A stretch of DNA of 24,111 nucleotides from Desulfobacterales bacterium (GTDB taxonomy: Bacteria; Desulfobacterota; Desulfobacteria; Desulfobacterales; UBA5852), in assembly GCA_030066455.1 (NCBI GenBank), contig JASJBQ010000011.1:1-24111 (forward strand), read 5' to 3'. Under the pieces are notes generated by a model. The model was given only the letters and a program-made list of their open reading frames with translations. It did not search any database and was not told the origin of the DNA. The position numbers and the translations under genes are program-made. Of the stretch, positions 8,638-16,832 are shown piece after piece (position 1 is the first letter of the stretch; each line of letters opens with the position of its first letter).

Positions 8638-8843
8638 ATTCCCATTGCCTATCGGGCCCTACAAATGGCGCGCGGCTGATCGCCTTGGAGGTCGCCGGCG
8701 ACACCGCGCCGGGTTTCCCGTTTGCGGATAGCGATTGTCTGCCGACCGCTGGCGCGCGTCACTATTTACCGGCGCCCTCTTGACCTCGGGGGTTCTCAGT
8801 ACAAGGTTCTGCACGCAGACAGATCACGTGGCCGGAGGACGCC

Positions 8844-10325
8844 ATGGCGCCAAGCACCACACCAACCGCCCCGGACGCCGGGTGGACATTCGATAACAGT
8901 TATGCACGCTTGCCGGAGGCATTTTACGTTCGCCTGAATCCGATACCGGTGCGAATGCCGACGCTCGTCGTTTTCAACACCGCACTGGCACATTCTTTGG
9001 GGCTGAACTCCGATGCCCTGAAGGGCGACGATGGGGCTGCCGTTTTTGCGGGCAACCGTCTCCCCGAGGGCGCCGAACCGCTCGCCCAGGCCTATGCAGG
9101 GCATCAGTTCGGCTATTTCACCATGCTGGGCGATGGGCGGGCCATCTTGATGGGTGAGCAGCTGACGCCGCAGGGTGAACGCTTTGACATTCAGTACAAA
9201 GGATCGGGCAAGACGCCGTTTTCGCGGAATGGAGACGGGCGGGCGGCCCTGGGGCCGATGCTGCGGGAGTATATCATCAGCGAAGCCCTCTACGCCTTGG
9301 GCATACCGACGACCCGCAGCCTTGCCGTGGTGACGACCGGTGAGCAGGTGTTTCGTGAGACCCCCCTGCAGGGGGCGATTCTGACCCGCACGGCGGCCAG
9401 CCACATCCGCGTGGGCACGTTCGAATATGCGGCCGGGAGGGGCCAACCCGATGATATCCGGGCATTGGCCGACTACACCATCCACCGTCATTTTCCCGAG
9501 CTGGTTGCGGCCGACAACCCCTACATGGCCTTTTTGAGGGCCGTCATGGAGCGGCAGGCGTCCCTTGTGGCCCGCTGGCTGCTGGTGGGTTTCATCCACG
9601 GGGTGATGAACACGGACAACATGGCCCTTGGCGGTGAAACCATCGACTACGGCCCCTGCGCCTTCATGGACGCCTACGATCCGAACACCGTTTTCAGCTC
9701 CATCGATCACCACGGCCGCTACGCCTACGAACGCCAGCCGCAGATCGCCCAGTGGAATCTGGCCCGGTTGGCCGAGACGCTGCTGCCGCTGATCCACGAT
9801 GAGCCGCAAGAGGCCCTGGCCATAGCCACCGAGGCGGTGACTGGTTTTACGGACACATTCCGCCGTCACTGGCTGGCCGGCATGCGGGCCAAACTCGGGT
9901 TGTCGAACCCGGAAGAGGACGACGGCACGCTGGTGGCGGACCTCCTCGAGTGCATGCACCGGCACGGGGCGGATTTCACCAACACCTTCCGCGACCTGGC
10001 AACGGGTCCCGTGCCGGAGGCCTCCTTTTTCCAGGCCCCGGATTTTAAACACTGGCACGAGCGCTGGCAGGCCCGCCTCAAACGGCAACCCGGTGGCTGG
10101 GAGACCTCCAGACAGCTCATGAACGCCAACAACCCAGCGGTGATCCCCCGCAATCATCGGGTGGAAGAGGCTATCGCGGCGGCCGTGGAGCGGGCCGACT
10201 ATGCGGTCATGGAAAAACTGCTGGATTTTCTGTCCCAACCGTTTCAGGCCCCACCGGTGGAGGCCGGTTACCATCTGCCCGCACCCCCTTCGGCACCGCC
10301 CTACCGCACTTTCTGCGGCACGTGA
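8844..10325 (+). CDS. selO: SelO/YdiU family pseudokinase, protein adenylyltransferase
   Basis: A 493-residue protein, the usual size for bacterial SelO. The family transfers AMP from ATP to Ser/Thr/Tyr of target proteins and is linked to redox stress. Visible signatures are [17 protein letters not shown] (84-100), the nucleotide-binding [11 protein letters not shown] (118-128), HGVMNTDN (252-259) and the metal site DYGPCAFMD (268-276). C272 and the C-terminal C491 (ending FCGT) match the two cysteines that form a regulatory disulfide in E. coli SelO; there is no selenocysteine codon. GGAGG at 8834-8838 lies 5 bases before the ATG. It stands alone between terminators, and the arsenic genes downstream begin after a separate gap. 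Confidence 0.95.
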   Translation: MAPSTTPTAPDAGWTFDNSYARLPEAFYVRLNPIPVRMPTLVVFNTALAHSLGLNSDALKGDDGAAVFAGNRLPEGAEPLAQAYAGHQFGYFTMLGDGRAILMGEQLTPQGERFDIQYKGSGKTPFSRNGDGRAALGPMLREYIISEALYALGIPTTRSLAVVTTGEQVFRETPLQGAILTRTAASHIRVGTFEYAAGRGQPDDIRALADYTIHRHFPELVAADNPYMAFLRAVMERQASLVARWLLVGFIHGVMNTDNMALGGETIDYGPCAFMDAYDPNTVFSSIDHHGRYAYERQPQIAQWNLARLAETLLPLIHDEPQEALAIATEAVTGFTDTFRRHWLAGMRAKLGLSNPEEDDGTLVADLLECMHRHGADFTNTFRDLATGPVPEASFFQAPDFKHWHERWQARLKRQPGGWETSRQLMNANNPAVIPRNHRVEEAIAAAVERADYAVMEKLLDFLSQPFQAPPVEAGYHLPAPPSAPPYRTFCGT

Positions 10326-10351
10326 ACCCGCAGAGGAATGCGGCTGAATGC

Positions 10352-10394
10352 CAGCCGCCCCGCCGGCGACCGTCACGGCGGTGGCTGTTTTTTT
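10352..10394 (+). terminator. Rho-independent terminator after selO
   Basis: Imperfect GC-rich hairpin with outer stem CAGCC (10352-10356) pairing GGCTG (10383-10387) and inner CCGCC/GGCGG pairing, followed directly by seven T residues (10388-10394). It starts 27 bases after the selO stop. Confidence 0.65.
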
Positions 10395-10542
10395 AATTTG
10401 ATTGAAAACGGTTACCGAATTGTTAGGCGACCCCAATTGGCACCCTTGGCGGTGGAAAGCGATTGCGTCGGCAGGGTTAGTTGCATCCTAATAGCTTCTG
10501 GGTTTAAGTTCCCATTTTAATCAATGCCGTTAGTGGGGAATC

Positions 10543-10977
10543 ATGGACAACCGGCTGAAAGTCTTGTTTTTATGCACGGGAAATTCGTGCCGCAGCCAGA
10601 TGGCTGAAGGGTGGACCAACCATCTCAAGCGTGACGTCATCGAGTGCCGATCCGCAGGGGTCGAAACCCATGGCCTCAATCCGCTGGCGGTCAGGGTCAT
10701 GGCCGAAGCCGGTGTGGACATATCGCACCACAAGTCGCAGCTTGTCGACGAATTCCTCGGTGCGCCCTGGGATGTTGTCGTTACCGTTTGCGGCCATGCC
10801 CATGAGAGCTGTCCGTTCTTTCCCGGCAAAGCCAACGTCGTGCATGTCGGGTTTGACGACCCGCCCGCATTGGCCCAATCCGAAAGCACCGAAGAGGCGG
10901 CCCTGGTTCACTACCGCCGCGTGCGCGACGAGATTCGCGCGTTTGTCGCATCCTTGCCTGAATCTCTTCGTAAATAA
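10543..10977 (+). CDS. arsC: Thioredoxin-coupled arsenate reductase (low-molecular-weight phosphatase fold)
   Basis: A 144-residue cytoplasmic enzyme that reduces arsenate to arsenite. The phosphate-binding loop CTGNSCRS (11-18) carries nucleophile C11 and R17. C83 and C90 in VCGHAHESCP fit the cysteine relay of the S. aureus-type, thioredoxin-recycled ArsC (C10, C82, C89 there). D105 in FDDPP is the likely general acid. A plain tyrosine phosphatase would lack the C83/C90 pair. GGGGA at 10535-10539 precedes the ATG. The acr3 efflux gene starts a few bases after its stop, so the two form an operon in which reduction feeds export. No arsR lies on either side within the window. Confidence 0.95.
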   Translation: MDNRLKVLFLCTGNSCRSQMAEGWTNHLKRDVIECRSAGVETHGLNPLAVRVMAEAGVDISHHKSQLVDEFLGAPWDVVVTVCGHAHESCPFFPGKANVVHVGFDDPPALAQSESTEEAALVHYRRVRDEIRAFVASLPESLRK

Positions 10978-11001
10978 GTCGCCATGGGAGCAAAACGCAT
11001 C

Positions 11002-12183
11002 ATGCAAGATACTGCGGCCATTCACAACGAACGCAAAATGACCAGTCTTTTCGAGCGCTACCTCTCCGTCTGGGTGCTGTTGTGTATCGCCGGCGGCATC
11101 CTGTTGGGTAAAGTGGCCCCCGGCGTGGCCCAGGCCCTGGACGGCATGGCCATCTTCGTAAAAGGCGCGCCGGTTGTCTCCATCCCCATCGCCGTTTGTC
11201 TGTTTTTCATGATGTATCCCATCATGGTCAAGATCGACTTCGGCGAGGTCATCAAGGCGGGGAAAAGCGGCAAGCCGGTTTTTTTGACCCTGTTCATCAA
11301 CTGGGCGATCAAACCATTTACCATGTACGCCATTGCCCTGTTCTTTCTGGGCACGCTCTTCTACGGCTTTATCGGCCCGGATGCGGTGGACCAAATTAAA
11401 ATGCCGTTTGGCCTGGATCTTCCGGTTGGCGTTACCCACGGATCAGGCACCGTCGTCCTCGTCGACGGCATCAAGATGCTTGAGATTCCCCTGTGGCGAA
11501 GCTACCTGGCCGGATGCATCCTGCTGGGGATCGCACCCTGTACGGCCATGGTGCTGGTCTGGGGCTTTCTGTCGCGGGGCAACGACGGTCTGACTCTGGT
11601 CATGGTGGCCGTCAACTCGCTGACCATGTTGGTGCTCTATGGCGTTCTCGGCGGTTTTTTACTGGGCGTCGGGCGGTTGCCGGTGCCATGGCAGGCGCTG
11701 CTTCTCTCCATCGGCATCTATGTGGCCCTGCCCCTCATCACCGGATATCTTTCGCGCCGCTGGATTATTGCGGTGAAAGGTGAGGCGTGGTTCACGGAGC
11801 GTTTCCTGCACGTGCTCACGCCCATCACCATCGTTGCCCTGCTGATTACGCTGGTGCTGCTCTTCTCTTTCAAAGGCGAAGTTATTCTGGCCAATCCGCT
11901 GACGATCCTGTGGATTGCCGTGCCCCTCTTCATTCAAACCGTGCTCATTTTCTGCATTGGTTATGTGATGGCCAAGTTCCTGAAATTGCGATATGAGGAT
12001 GCGGCACCGGCAGCCATGATCGGGGCGTCGAACCACTTCGAAGTCGCCATTGCCACAGCGACCATGCTCTTCGGCCTGAGTTCAGGCGCCGCCCTGGCAA
12101 CCGTGGTGGGGGTTCTGATCGAAGTCCCGGTCATGCTCATGCTGGTTAGAATTTGCCTGAACACCCGGTCCTGGTTCAGTTAG
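11002..12183 (+). CDS. acr3: ACR3-family arsenite efflux permease
   Basis: A 393-residue polytopic membrane protein with about ten hydrophobic segments. It should expel arsenite using the membrane potential. Hallmarks are [17 protein letters not shown] at the first helix, the conserved cysteine C180 in [19 protein letters not shown], and E374 in [11 protein letters not shown]. The start is uncertain: ATGs lie at 10984, 11002 and 11038, all in frame. I chose 11002 because GGGAG (10986-10990) lies upstream, although its 11-base spacing is long; 10984 would be 6 bases after the arsC stop. It is longer than a typical ACR3 of about 350 residues because of an extra loop around residues 122-162 between two membrane segments. 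A hairpin without a T-run follows at 12342. Confidence 0.94.
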   Translation: MQDTAAIHNERKMTSLFERYLSVWVLLCIAGGILLGKVAPGVAQALDGMAIFVKGAPVVSIPIAVCLFFMMYPIMVKIDFGEVIKAGKSGKPVFLTLFINWAIKPFTMYAIALFFLGTLFYGFIGPDAVDQIKMPFGLDLPVGVTHGSGTVVLVDGIKMLEIPLWRSYLAGCILLGIAPCTAMVLVWGFLSRGNDGLTLVMVAVNSLTMLVLYGVLGGFLLGVGRLPVPWQALLLSIGIYVALPLITGYLSRRWIIAVKGEAWFTERFLHVLTPITIVALLITLVLLFSFKGEVILANPLTILWIAVPLFIQTVLIFCIGYVMAKFLKLRYEDAAPAAMIGASNHFEVAIATATMLFGLSSGAALATVVGVLIEVPVMLMLVRICLNTRSWFS

Positions 12184-12341
12184 CATGCCAAACCGATCTT
12201 GATGTTAGCAGCTAAAGTGCGGTGAAGTGCCATAACCAGACGGTTTGCGGCTCCAGCGATCTACAGATCACAGTGATGCTCCCGGCACGGATCATGACGC
12301 TCAATGCTTGAAATACACCCCCCGACCCATGCCCCACAGGA

Positions 12342-12364
12342 GGGTGCCCGGTCAACGGGCACCC
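12342..12364 (+). terminator. Hairpin downstream of acr3, possible terminator
   Basis: Perfect 9-bp stem GGGTGCCCG (12342-12350) with CGGGCACCC (12356-12364) and a 5-base loop. No T-run follows, so it may stabilise the 3' end or act with Rho rather than terminate by itself. Confidence 0.45.
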
Positions 12365-12434
12365 CGACGCCATTCAAGCGACATCCATCCACCGCGGCCC
12401 GGGCCGCATGAAATCACTCCAGGTGTGAAGTCGG

Positions 12435-12462
12435 TTGACAAACGACAGCATATTGTTTTATT
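12435..12462 (+). promoter_or_regulatory. Candidate sigma-70 promoter for the GntR/liv/AOR operon
   Basis: A perfect -35 box TTGACA (12435-12440) is followed after 16 bases by TTTATT (12457-12462), a 4/6 match to the -10 box. Start of transcription would be near 12469, with a leader of about 147 bases that includes the AT-rich inverted repeat. Confidence 0.4.
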
Positions 12463-12615
12463 TGGCCGTACCATTAAGGCGATTGGTTCATTCCCACCTT
12501 GCAAAACAAACAACGAAAAATAAATTATTTATAATTAAAACCAATATTTTATGAATTATTTAACTGCTTGCAGGCGTTACACCGATAAAATTAAGGTAGG
12601 ACCAATGGGGTGAAA

Positions 12616-13464
12616 ATGCATCCACCCGACCTTGCGAATATATTCAGACCGGCCCAAGTCGGCCGAGCCAGTGAAGATGTCGCCCTTCAGATTGAAGCGG
12701 CCATTCTCGGTGGACAGCTCAAAAGGGGTGAACGCCTGCCCAGCGAGCGGAGTCTGCAGGGCGTATTCAAGAGCAGCCGGGGCGTCATCCGGGAGGCATT
12801 GCGTGCCCTCAAGCAGAAGGGCCTCATTGAAATCAAGAAAGGCGCACATGGCGGCGCGTCCGTCAAAGATCTCGAATTGATCAATGCCAGTGAACCGTTG
12901 GCCCTTTTCCTCAAACAGCAGCAGGTGCCATCCCCGTATCTAATCGAGTTTCGTGAGTCCATCGACCGTACCATCACGCAATTGGCCACGTCCCGGGGAA
13001 GTCGTTCGGACAAGCAGGCCCTGGTCGCTAAAACGGGCGCTTTCGAGGAACTTCTCCGGCAGCCGAATCCCGACATGAAAAAAGTGGCTGAAATTGATCG
13101 CGAAATGAATATCGCCCTGGCCCAAATGACAGGCAATCCGATTTTTGAAATGATCATGCGGATGACGCAGTTTGGTTTCAGCTCTCAGGACCAGCTGCTT
13201 TATGATGATCCTGATTTTCGTTTCAAGACGGCGGCCAATTGGGGCGAGACCGCGCGACGGATCGCGTCCGGCGATATTCTGCGAGCGCTTTCCAGCATCA
13301 GTTACCACTATGTTTTATTGGAACGCTGCCTGGCAAAAAGGGAAAAAGAAAAAACGGCTGCAGCGGGTTTTCAGATGCGCGACGCCACGACGGCCGCACC
13401 CGGCCCCACAGGGCCCGATTGGCCTTTTCCGTCGACTCCGCCCTCAACTGACAGCGGACCTTGA
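12616..13464 (+). CDS. GntR-family transcriptional regulator, FadR/FCD subfamily
   Basis: A 282-residue protein. Residues about 20-83 form the winged helix, with LPSERSLQGVFKSSRGVIREALRAL as the helix-turn-helix and GLIEIKKGAHGGASV as the wing. Residues about 95-240 are the all-helical FCD ligand domain. Where metal-binding FCD proteins have D-x-x-x-H, this one has DREMN, so the usual metal site looks altered. The last 30 or so residues are a proline-rich tail not typical of the family. It is the first gene of the operon, 26 bases before livG, and so probably controls the transport and oxidation genes and itself in response to the substrate. A GTG at 12610 (with AGGA upstream) is an alternative start; I chose the ATG at 12616. 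Confidence 0.9.
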   Translation: MHPPDLANIFRPAQVGRASEDVALQIEAAILGGQLKRGERLPSERSLQGVFKSSRGVIREALRALKQKGLIEIKKGAHGGASVKDLELINASEPLALFLKQQQVPSPYLIEFRESIDRTITQLATSRGSRSDKQALVAKTGAFEELLRQPNPDMKKVAEIDREMNIALAQMTGNPIFEMIMRMTQFGFSSQDQLLYDDPDFRFKTAANWGETARRIASGDILRALSSISYHYVLLERCLAKREKEKTAAAGFQMRDATTAAPGPTGPDWPFPSTPPSTDSGP

Positions 13465-13490
13465 AATGGAGATAGAAGCGGGCACCCTGA

Positions 13491-14207
13491 ATGTTGACCT
13501 TAATTAATGTGACTAAAAAATTCGGCGAACTGGTGGCCGTCAACGATCTGAGCTTCACGGTCGAGGCGGGCCAGATATTCGGTATCGCCGGTCCCAACGG
13601 GGCCGGCAAGTCGACCGTCTACAATCTGATTACCGGCTTTCATTCCTACGAAGGCCGCATTGAATTTGACGGGCAAAACCTGTCGGGCATGCCACCCTAC
13701 AAAATCGCCAAGACCGGCATCGCCCGTACCTTTCAGATACCCCAGATTTTCCCCAGCCTTACGGTCGAAGAGAGCATTGGCGTCGGCAGCCGCTTCGGCA
13801 ACCGGGACGGATGGGACCCGTCGCATGTGGCGGAGGTCATCCGCTTTGTCGGGCTCTCCGGGGAGAAATCTTTGTCTACCGGTCAACTCAACCTGCTGGG
13901 GAAGAAAAAGCTGATGATTGGTGCCGCACTGGCGACCAAACCAAAACTGCTCATGCTGGACGAACCCATGGCCGGGTCCAACGCCGGCGAAATCAAGGCG
14001 CTGATGCAGCTCATCCGAAGCATACGTGCTGAGTTCGGACTGACCATCATCATCATCGAGCACTTCATGAAAGTGCTGACCGAGCTGACGGAAAAGCTTC
14101 TCATCATTGAGTCCGGGGCCATGCTCTGCTGCGATGCGCCTGAGATCGCCACCGGCAATCCGCGTGTCATCGAGTCCTATATCGGAGATGCCTATGCTGC
14201 AGGTTAG
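13491..14207 (+). CDS. livG: LIV-type ABC transporter ATP-binding protein (LivG-like)
   Basis: A 238-residue ATPase of the branched-chain amino acid / amide importer class. Walker A is GPNGAGKST (34-42), the Q-loop is Q82 in ARTFQIPQIFP, Walker B is LLMLDEP (153-159) and the switch histidine is H191. The ABC signature is degenerate: NLLGKKKL (134-141) in place of an LSxGQ-type motif, so this subunit's half of the ATP site may be altered. It overlaps livF by 14 bases. It pairs with LivF, LivH, LivM and the binding protein encoded next. LivG-like proteins serve many solutes, so the name does not prove amino-acid transport. The ribosome site is weak, consistent with read-through from the regulator gene 26 bases upstream. 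Confidence 0.9.
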   Translation: MLTLINVTKKFGELVAVNDLSFTVEAGQIFGIAGPNGAGKSTVYNLITGFHSYEGRIEFDGQNLSGMPPYKIAKTGIARTFQIPQIFPSLTVEESIGVGSRFGNRDGWDPSHVAEVIRFVGLSGEKSLSTGQLNLLGKKKLMIGAALATKPKLLMLDEPMAGSNAGEIKALMQLIRSIRAEFGLTIIIIEHFMKVLTELTEKLLIIESGAMLCCDAPEIATGNPRVIESYIGDAYAAG

Positions 14208-14898
14208 CAATCTCAGCGCCTGGTATGGTGAAGCCCGGGTGTTGGAGCAGGTAAGCGTTTCCGTGGACCAAGGCCAGGTGGCGGTGATGCTGGGGCCTAA
14301 CGGCCACGGAAAAAGCACCCTGCTGAAAGCCATCTGCGGGCTGGCGGAACGGATCAGCGGCGAGATCGCCTACCAGGACCGGCCCATCAACGGATTGACG
14401 CCGGATAAGCTGGTCAACATGGGCGTGGTCTACATTGCCGAGAATCGGGAATTGTTTCCGTATATGACGGTTCTGGAGAACCTGAAACTCGGGGCCTATT
14501 CCAAGGCCGCCCGTCCCCACGAGAAGAGAAACATGGAGCGGGTCTTCAGTCTTTTCCCGAGACTGGAGGAGAGACGCACCCAGCTGGCCTCCACCATGAG
14601 CGGGGGGGAGGCCAAAATGCTCGCGGTGGCCAGGGGACTCATGTCCAATGCGGACTTTTTGTGCATCGACGAACCGTCCCTGGGCCTTCAGCCCAGCCTG
14701 CGGATGGAGCTGTTTGCCACCATCAAGGAGATCAACAAGCAGGGCAAAACCATTTTGCTCGTGGAGCAGAACATTCCCCATATCGCGGAGCTGGCGGACA
14801 AGATCTACGTCATGGAGGAAGGGCGTGTGTCTTTCGAAGGCAACAGCGATGAGGCTTTGCAAAATGAGCATTTGAAGGAAATCTTTCTCGGGATGTAA
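14194..14898 (+). CDS. livF: LIV-type ABC transporter ATP-binding protein (LivF-like)
   Basis: A 234-residue ATPase. I start it at the ATG at 14194 (MLQVSNLSAWYGEARVL), with GGAG at 14184-14187 six bases upstream; the frame is open further upstream but that part lies inside livG and is not family-like. Walker A is GPNGHGKST (34-42), the signature is a good MSGGE (135-139), Walker B is FLCIDEP (155-161), and the switch position is Q192 in VEQN, as usual in LivF. AENRELFP replaces the commoner PEGRRLFP. It is coupled to livG by overlap and is the second nucleotide-binding subunit of the same importer. Confidence 0.93.
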   Translation: MLQVSNLSAWYGEARVLEQVSVSVDQGQVAVMLGPNGHGKSTLLKAICGLAERISGEIAYQDRPINGLTPDKLVNMGVVYIAENRELFPYMTVLENLKLGAYSKAARPHEKRNMERVFSLFPRLEERRTQLASTMSGGEAKMLAVARGLMSNADFLCIDEPSLGLQPSLRMELFATIKEINKQGKTILLVEQNIPHIAELADKIYVMEEGRVSFEGNSDEALQNEHLKEIFLGM

Positions 14899-14917
14899 GC
14901 ACTCAGGACCCAAACGA

Positions 14918-15820
14918 ATGCTCAGCGAAGACACCATATTACTGCTCTATGAAATAACGGACGTGATCATCGCCGGCTTGTCCACAGGCTCCGTGTACGC
15001 CCTGATGGCCGTGGGCATGACCCTGGTCTACGGGGTGAGCAAGGCTTTTAACTTCGCCTATGGTGATTTCTTCAACCTGGGCGGTTATTGCGCCTGGATT
15101 CTGATCTTCGGCATCGGTTTGGAATTCGGGGGCTATCCAGTGATTCTGCTCATCGTCATGCCTGTTTTGTTCGCCGTGGGCTACGGGCTGGAAAAACTTC
15201 TGGTAGCCCCATTGCGTGATCGCGATGACTGGGAAAACAAGGTCATGATGCTGACCCTGGGTCTGGCGCTCTTCCTGACCAGCCTGTACATGGTGGTCTT
15301 CGGCGTGCGCATGAAGTCCCTGCCCCCCATTCTGGAGGGAACCCTGGAAGTGGGTCAGCTGGTGTTCGCCTACCAGGACATCATGATATTTACCTTGTCC
15401 ATCAGCGGCATCTTGGCTTTCGGCTGGATGCTCAACAACACCCGCATCGGCCTGGCCGTGCGTGCCGTGGCGCAGAATCCGGTGGGTGCCACCATCGTGG
15501 GCATTCCCAAGGAGCGGATTTTTGCCACGACGTTTGCCATTTCAACCGTCATGGTGGGGTTCGGCGGCATTCTCCTGAGCCAGAAATGGTTCATCAACCC
15601 CAACTCGGGGGGCACCATCATGGTCAAGGCCTGGGTGGTGACCGCCCTGGGGGGGATGGGCTCCATTCGCGGAGGGCTCTATGCGGCTTTCATCATCGGT
15701 ATGCTCGAGGCGTTCGTGGGTTGGTTGTTTGGGATGAGTTACGGCATCATTGCGCTCTTTGTGCTCTTGCTGGCGACCCTCGTGCTGCGGCCCCAGGGCC
15801 TGATGGGAAAGGGTGAGTAA
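14918..15820 (+). CDS. livH: LIV-type ABC transporter permease (LivH-like)
   Basis: A 300-residue inner-membrane permease with about eight hydrophobic segments. Family landmarks are GLSTGSVYALMAVGMTLVYG near the N-terminus, FNFAYGDFFNLGGY, the coupling-loop segment RAVAQNPVGATIVGIP that contacts the ATPase, and VVTALGGMGSIRGG towards the end. It starts 19 bases after livF and ends 3 bases before livM, so it is in the same transcript. With LivM it forms the heterodimeric membrane channel. Confidence 0.94.
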   Translation: MLSEDTILLLYEITDVIIAGLSTGSVYALMAVGMTLVYGVSKAFNFAYGDFFNLGGYCAWILIFGIGLEFGGYPVILLIVMPVLFAVGYGLEKLLVAPLRDRDDWENKVMMLTLGLALFLTSLYMVVFGVRMKSLPPILEGTLEVGQLVFAYQDIMIFTLSISGILAFGWMLNNTRIGLAVRAVAQNPVGATIVGIPKERIFATTFAISTVMVGFGGILLSQKWFINPNSGGTIMVKAWVVTALGGMGSIRGGLYAAFIIGMLEAFVGWLFGMSYGIIALFVLLLATLVLRPQGLMGKGE

Positions 15821-15823
15821 ACG

Positions 15824-16786
15824 ATGCGCTTGAGACACATGGCCGTCATCATCGGCATTTGTTACGGAACGATGGCCATCCTGCCCCTATTCGTGGGGGA
15901 CATCCGATTTATCATGAACATCATGATTATGTGCCTGATATGGGCCGTGGTGGCTTCATGTTGGGACCTGATCATGGGATTCGCCGGCATTTTCTCCTTC
16001 GGGCAGGTGGCGTTCTTCGTCATGGGGGCGTACTGCTCGGGCATTCTGGCCATCGAACACCATGTCCCGCCCGTACTTGCCATCCTCCTGGCCGGAGGGT
16101 TTACAGCGGTCATGGGGGTGTTGGTGGGGCTGCCCTGCCTGAAGCTCGCCGGGCCCTACATCGCGCTGGTCACCTTCGGGGTGCACATGGCGCTGCAGCC
16201 CACACTGAGGGGCAAGATCGGCATCGCCCTGGGCTCGGGCGGCTCCGTGGGGCTGCTGACCATCCCCCCGGTAAGCCTTTTCGGTTACACCTTCAGCTCC
16301 GCCAACATGATTCCCACGTTCTATCTGACGCTTCTGCTGTCACTCGCCTGTGTGCTGGTGATCATGTTTGCCATCAAATCCCACTGGGGGGTGGCTTTTC
16401 TGGCCCTCAAGGATTCACAGGATTTCGCCATGAGTCTTGGCATCAGCGCCTTTAAGTACAAGCTCATGGTCTTTGCCCTGACTTCATTTCTCACGGGGAT
16501 CATCGGGGCCTACTACGGACATTTTTACGGGGTGCTGTCCTATCGCATGCTGGACCTGGACCTCTTCAGCATCCTGATGGTCATGATGCTGGTGGGCGGA
16601 CTGGGGCATTTCCCCGGTGCCGTGTTCGGGGCCTTCCTGGTGGTGGCGGGCAGTGAACTGATGGCGCCGCTGGGCGCCTACCGGGCCGTAACCATGGGCG
16701 CGCTGGTGGTCATTTTGGTCCTTGCGCTCCCCAACGGCGTTATGGGGCTCTTCATGGGACGGCCGAAGCGGATTTCAGCCGGTTGA
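15824..16786 (+). CDS. livM: LIV-type ABC transporter permease (LivM-like)
   Basis: A 320-residue membrane protein with about nine or ten hydrophobic segments. Landmarks are CWDLIMGFAGIFSFGQVAFF, the coupling segment KDSQDFAMSLGISAFKYKLMVF, and MVMMLVGGLGHFPGAVFGAF. In many relatives the coupling segment reads ENEIAAEAMGIN-like; here it begins KDSQDFAMSLGIS. The ATG follows the livH stop by 3 bases, with GGGTGAG upstream. It is the second half of the importer channel, next to the gene for its binding protein. Confidence 0.94.
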   Translation: MRLRHMAVIIGICYGTMAILPLFVGDIRFIMNIMIMCLIWAVVASCWDLIMGFAGIFSFGQVAFFVMGAYCSGILAIEHHVPPVLAILLAGGFTAVMGVLVGLPCLKLAGPYIALVTFGVHMALQPTLRGKIGIALGSGGSVGLLTIPPVSLFGYTFSSANMIPTFYLTLLLSLACVLVIMFAIKSHWGVAFLALKDSQDFAMSLGISAFKYKLMVFALTSFLTGIIGAYYGHFYGVLSYRMLDLDLFSILMVMMLVGGLGHFPGAVFGAFLVVAGSELMAPLGAYRAVTMGALVVILVLALPNGVMGLFMGRPKRISAG

Positions 16787-16832
16787 TTTGAACAGGAACA
16801 ATACGCAACCCAAACGAAAGGAACCGTGCAGG

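Larger units (their letters stand above)
12184..12615. promoter_or_regulatory. Gene-free region between acr3 and the GntR-led operon
   Basis: A 432-bp stretch with no credible gene; the one small open frame here (12245-12523) has no recognisable domain. It contains a strong hairpin (12342-12364), a TTGACA-type promoter candidate (12435-12462) and a sharply AT-rich segment (about 12515-12560) with the small inverted repeat AATTAT-TT-ATAATT at 12523-12536. The last could be an operator for the GntR regulator encoded just downstream, but AT-rich DNA gives such repeats by chance. Confidence 0.5.

Noticed and set aside
8796..10436. 546-codon - strand open frame opposite selO
   Set aside because: It is longer than selO but has no recognisable domain, whereas selO matches its family end to end.
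10464..10485. Possible sigma-54 site upstream of arsC (CGGCA followed by TTGCA)
   Set aside because: The GG-to-GC spacing is 13 instead of the required 12, so I do not call it.
12245..12523. 92-codon open frame in the acr3-GntR gap
   Set aside because: It has no domain or ribosome site and crosses the promoter-like TTGACA box and the hairpin.
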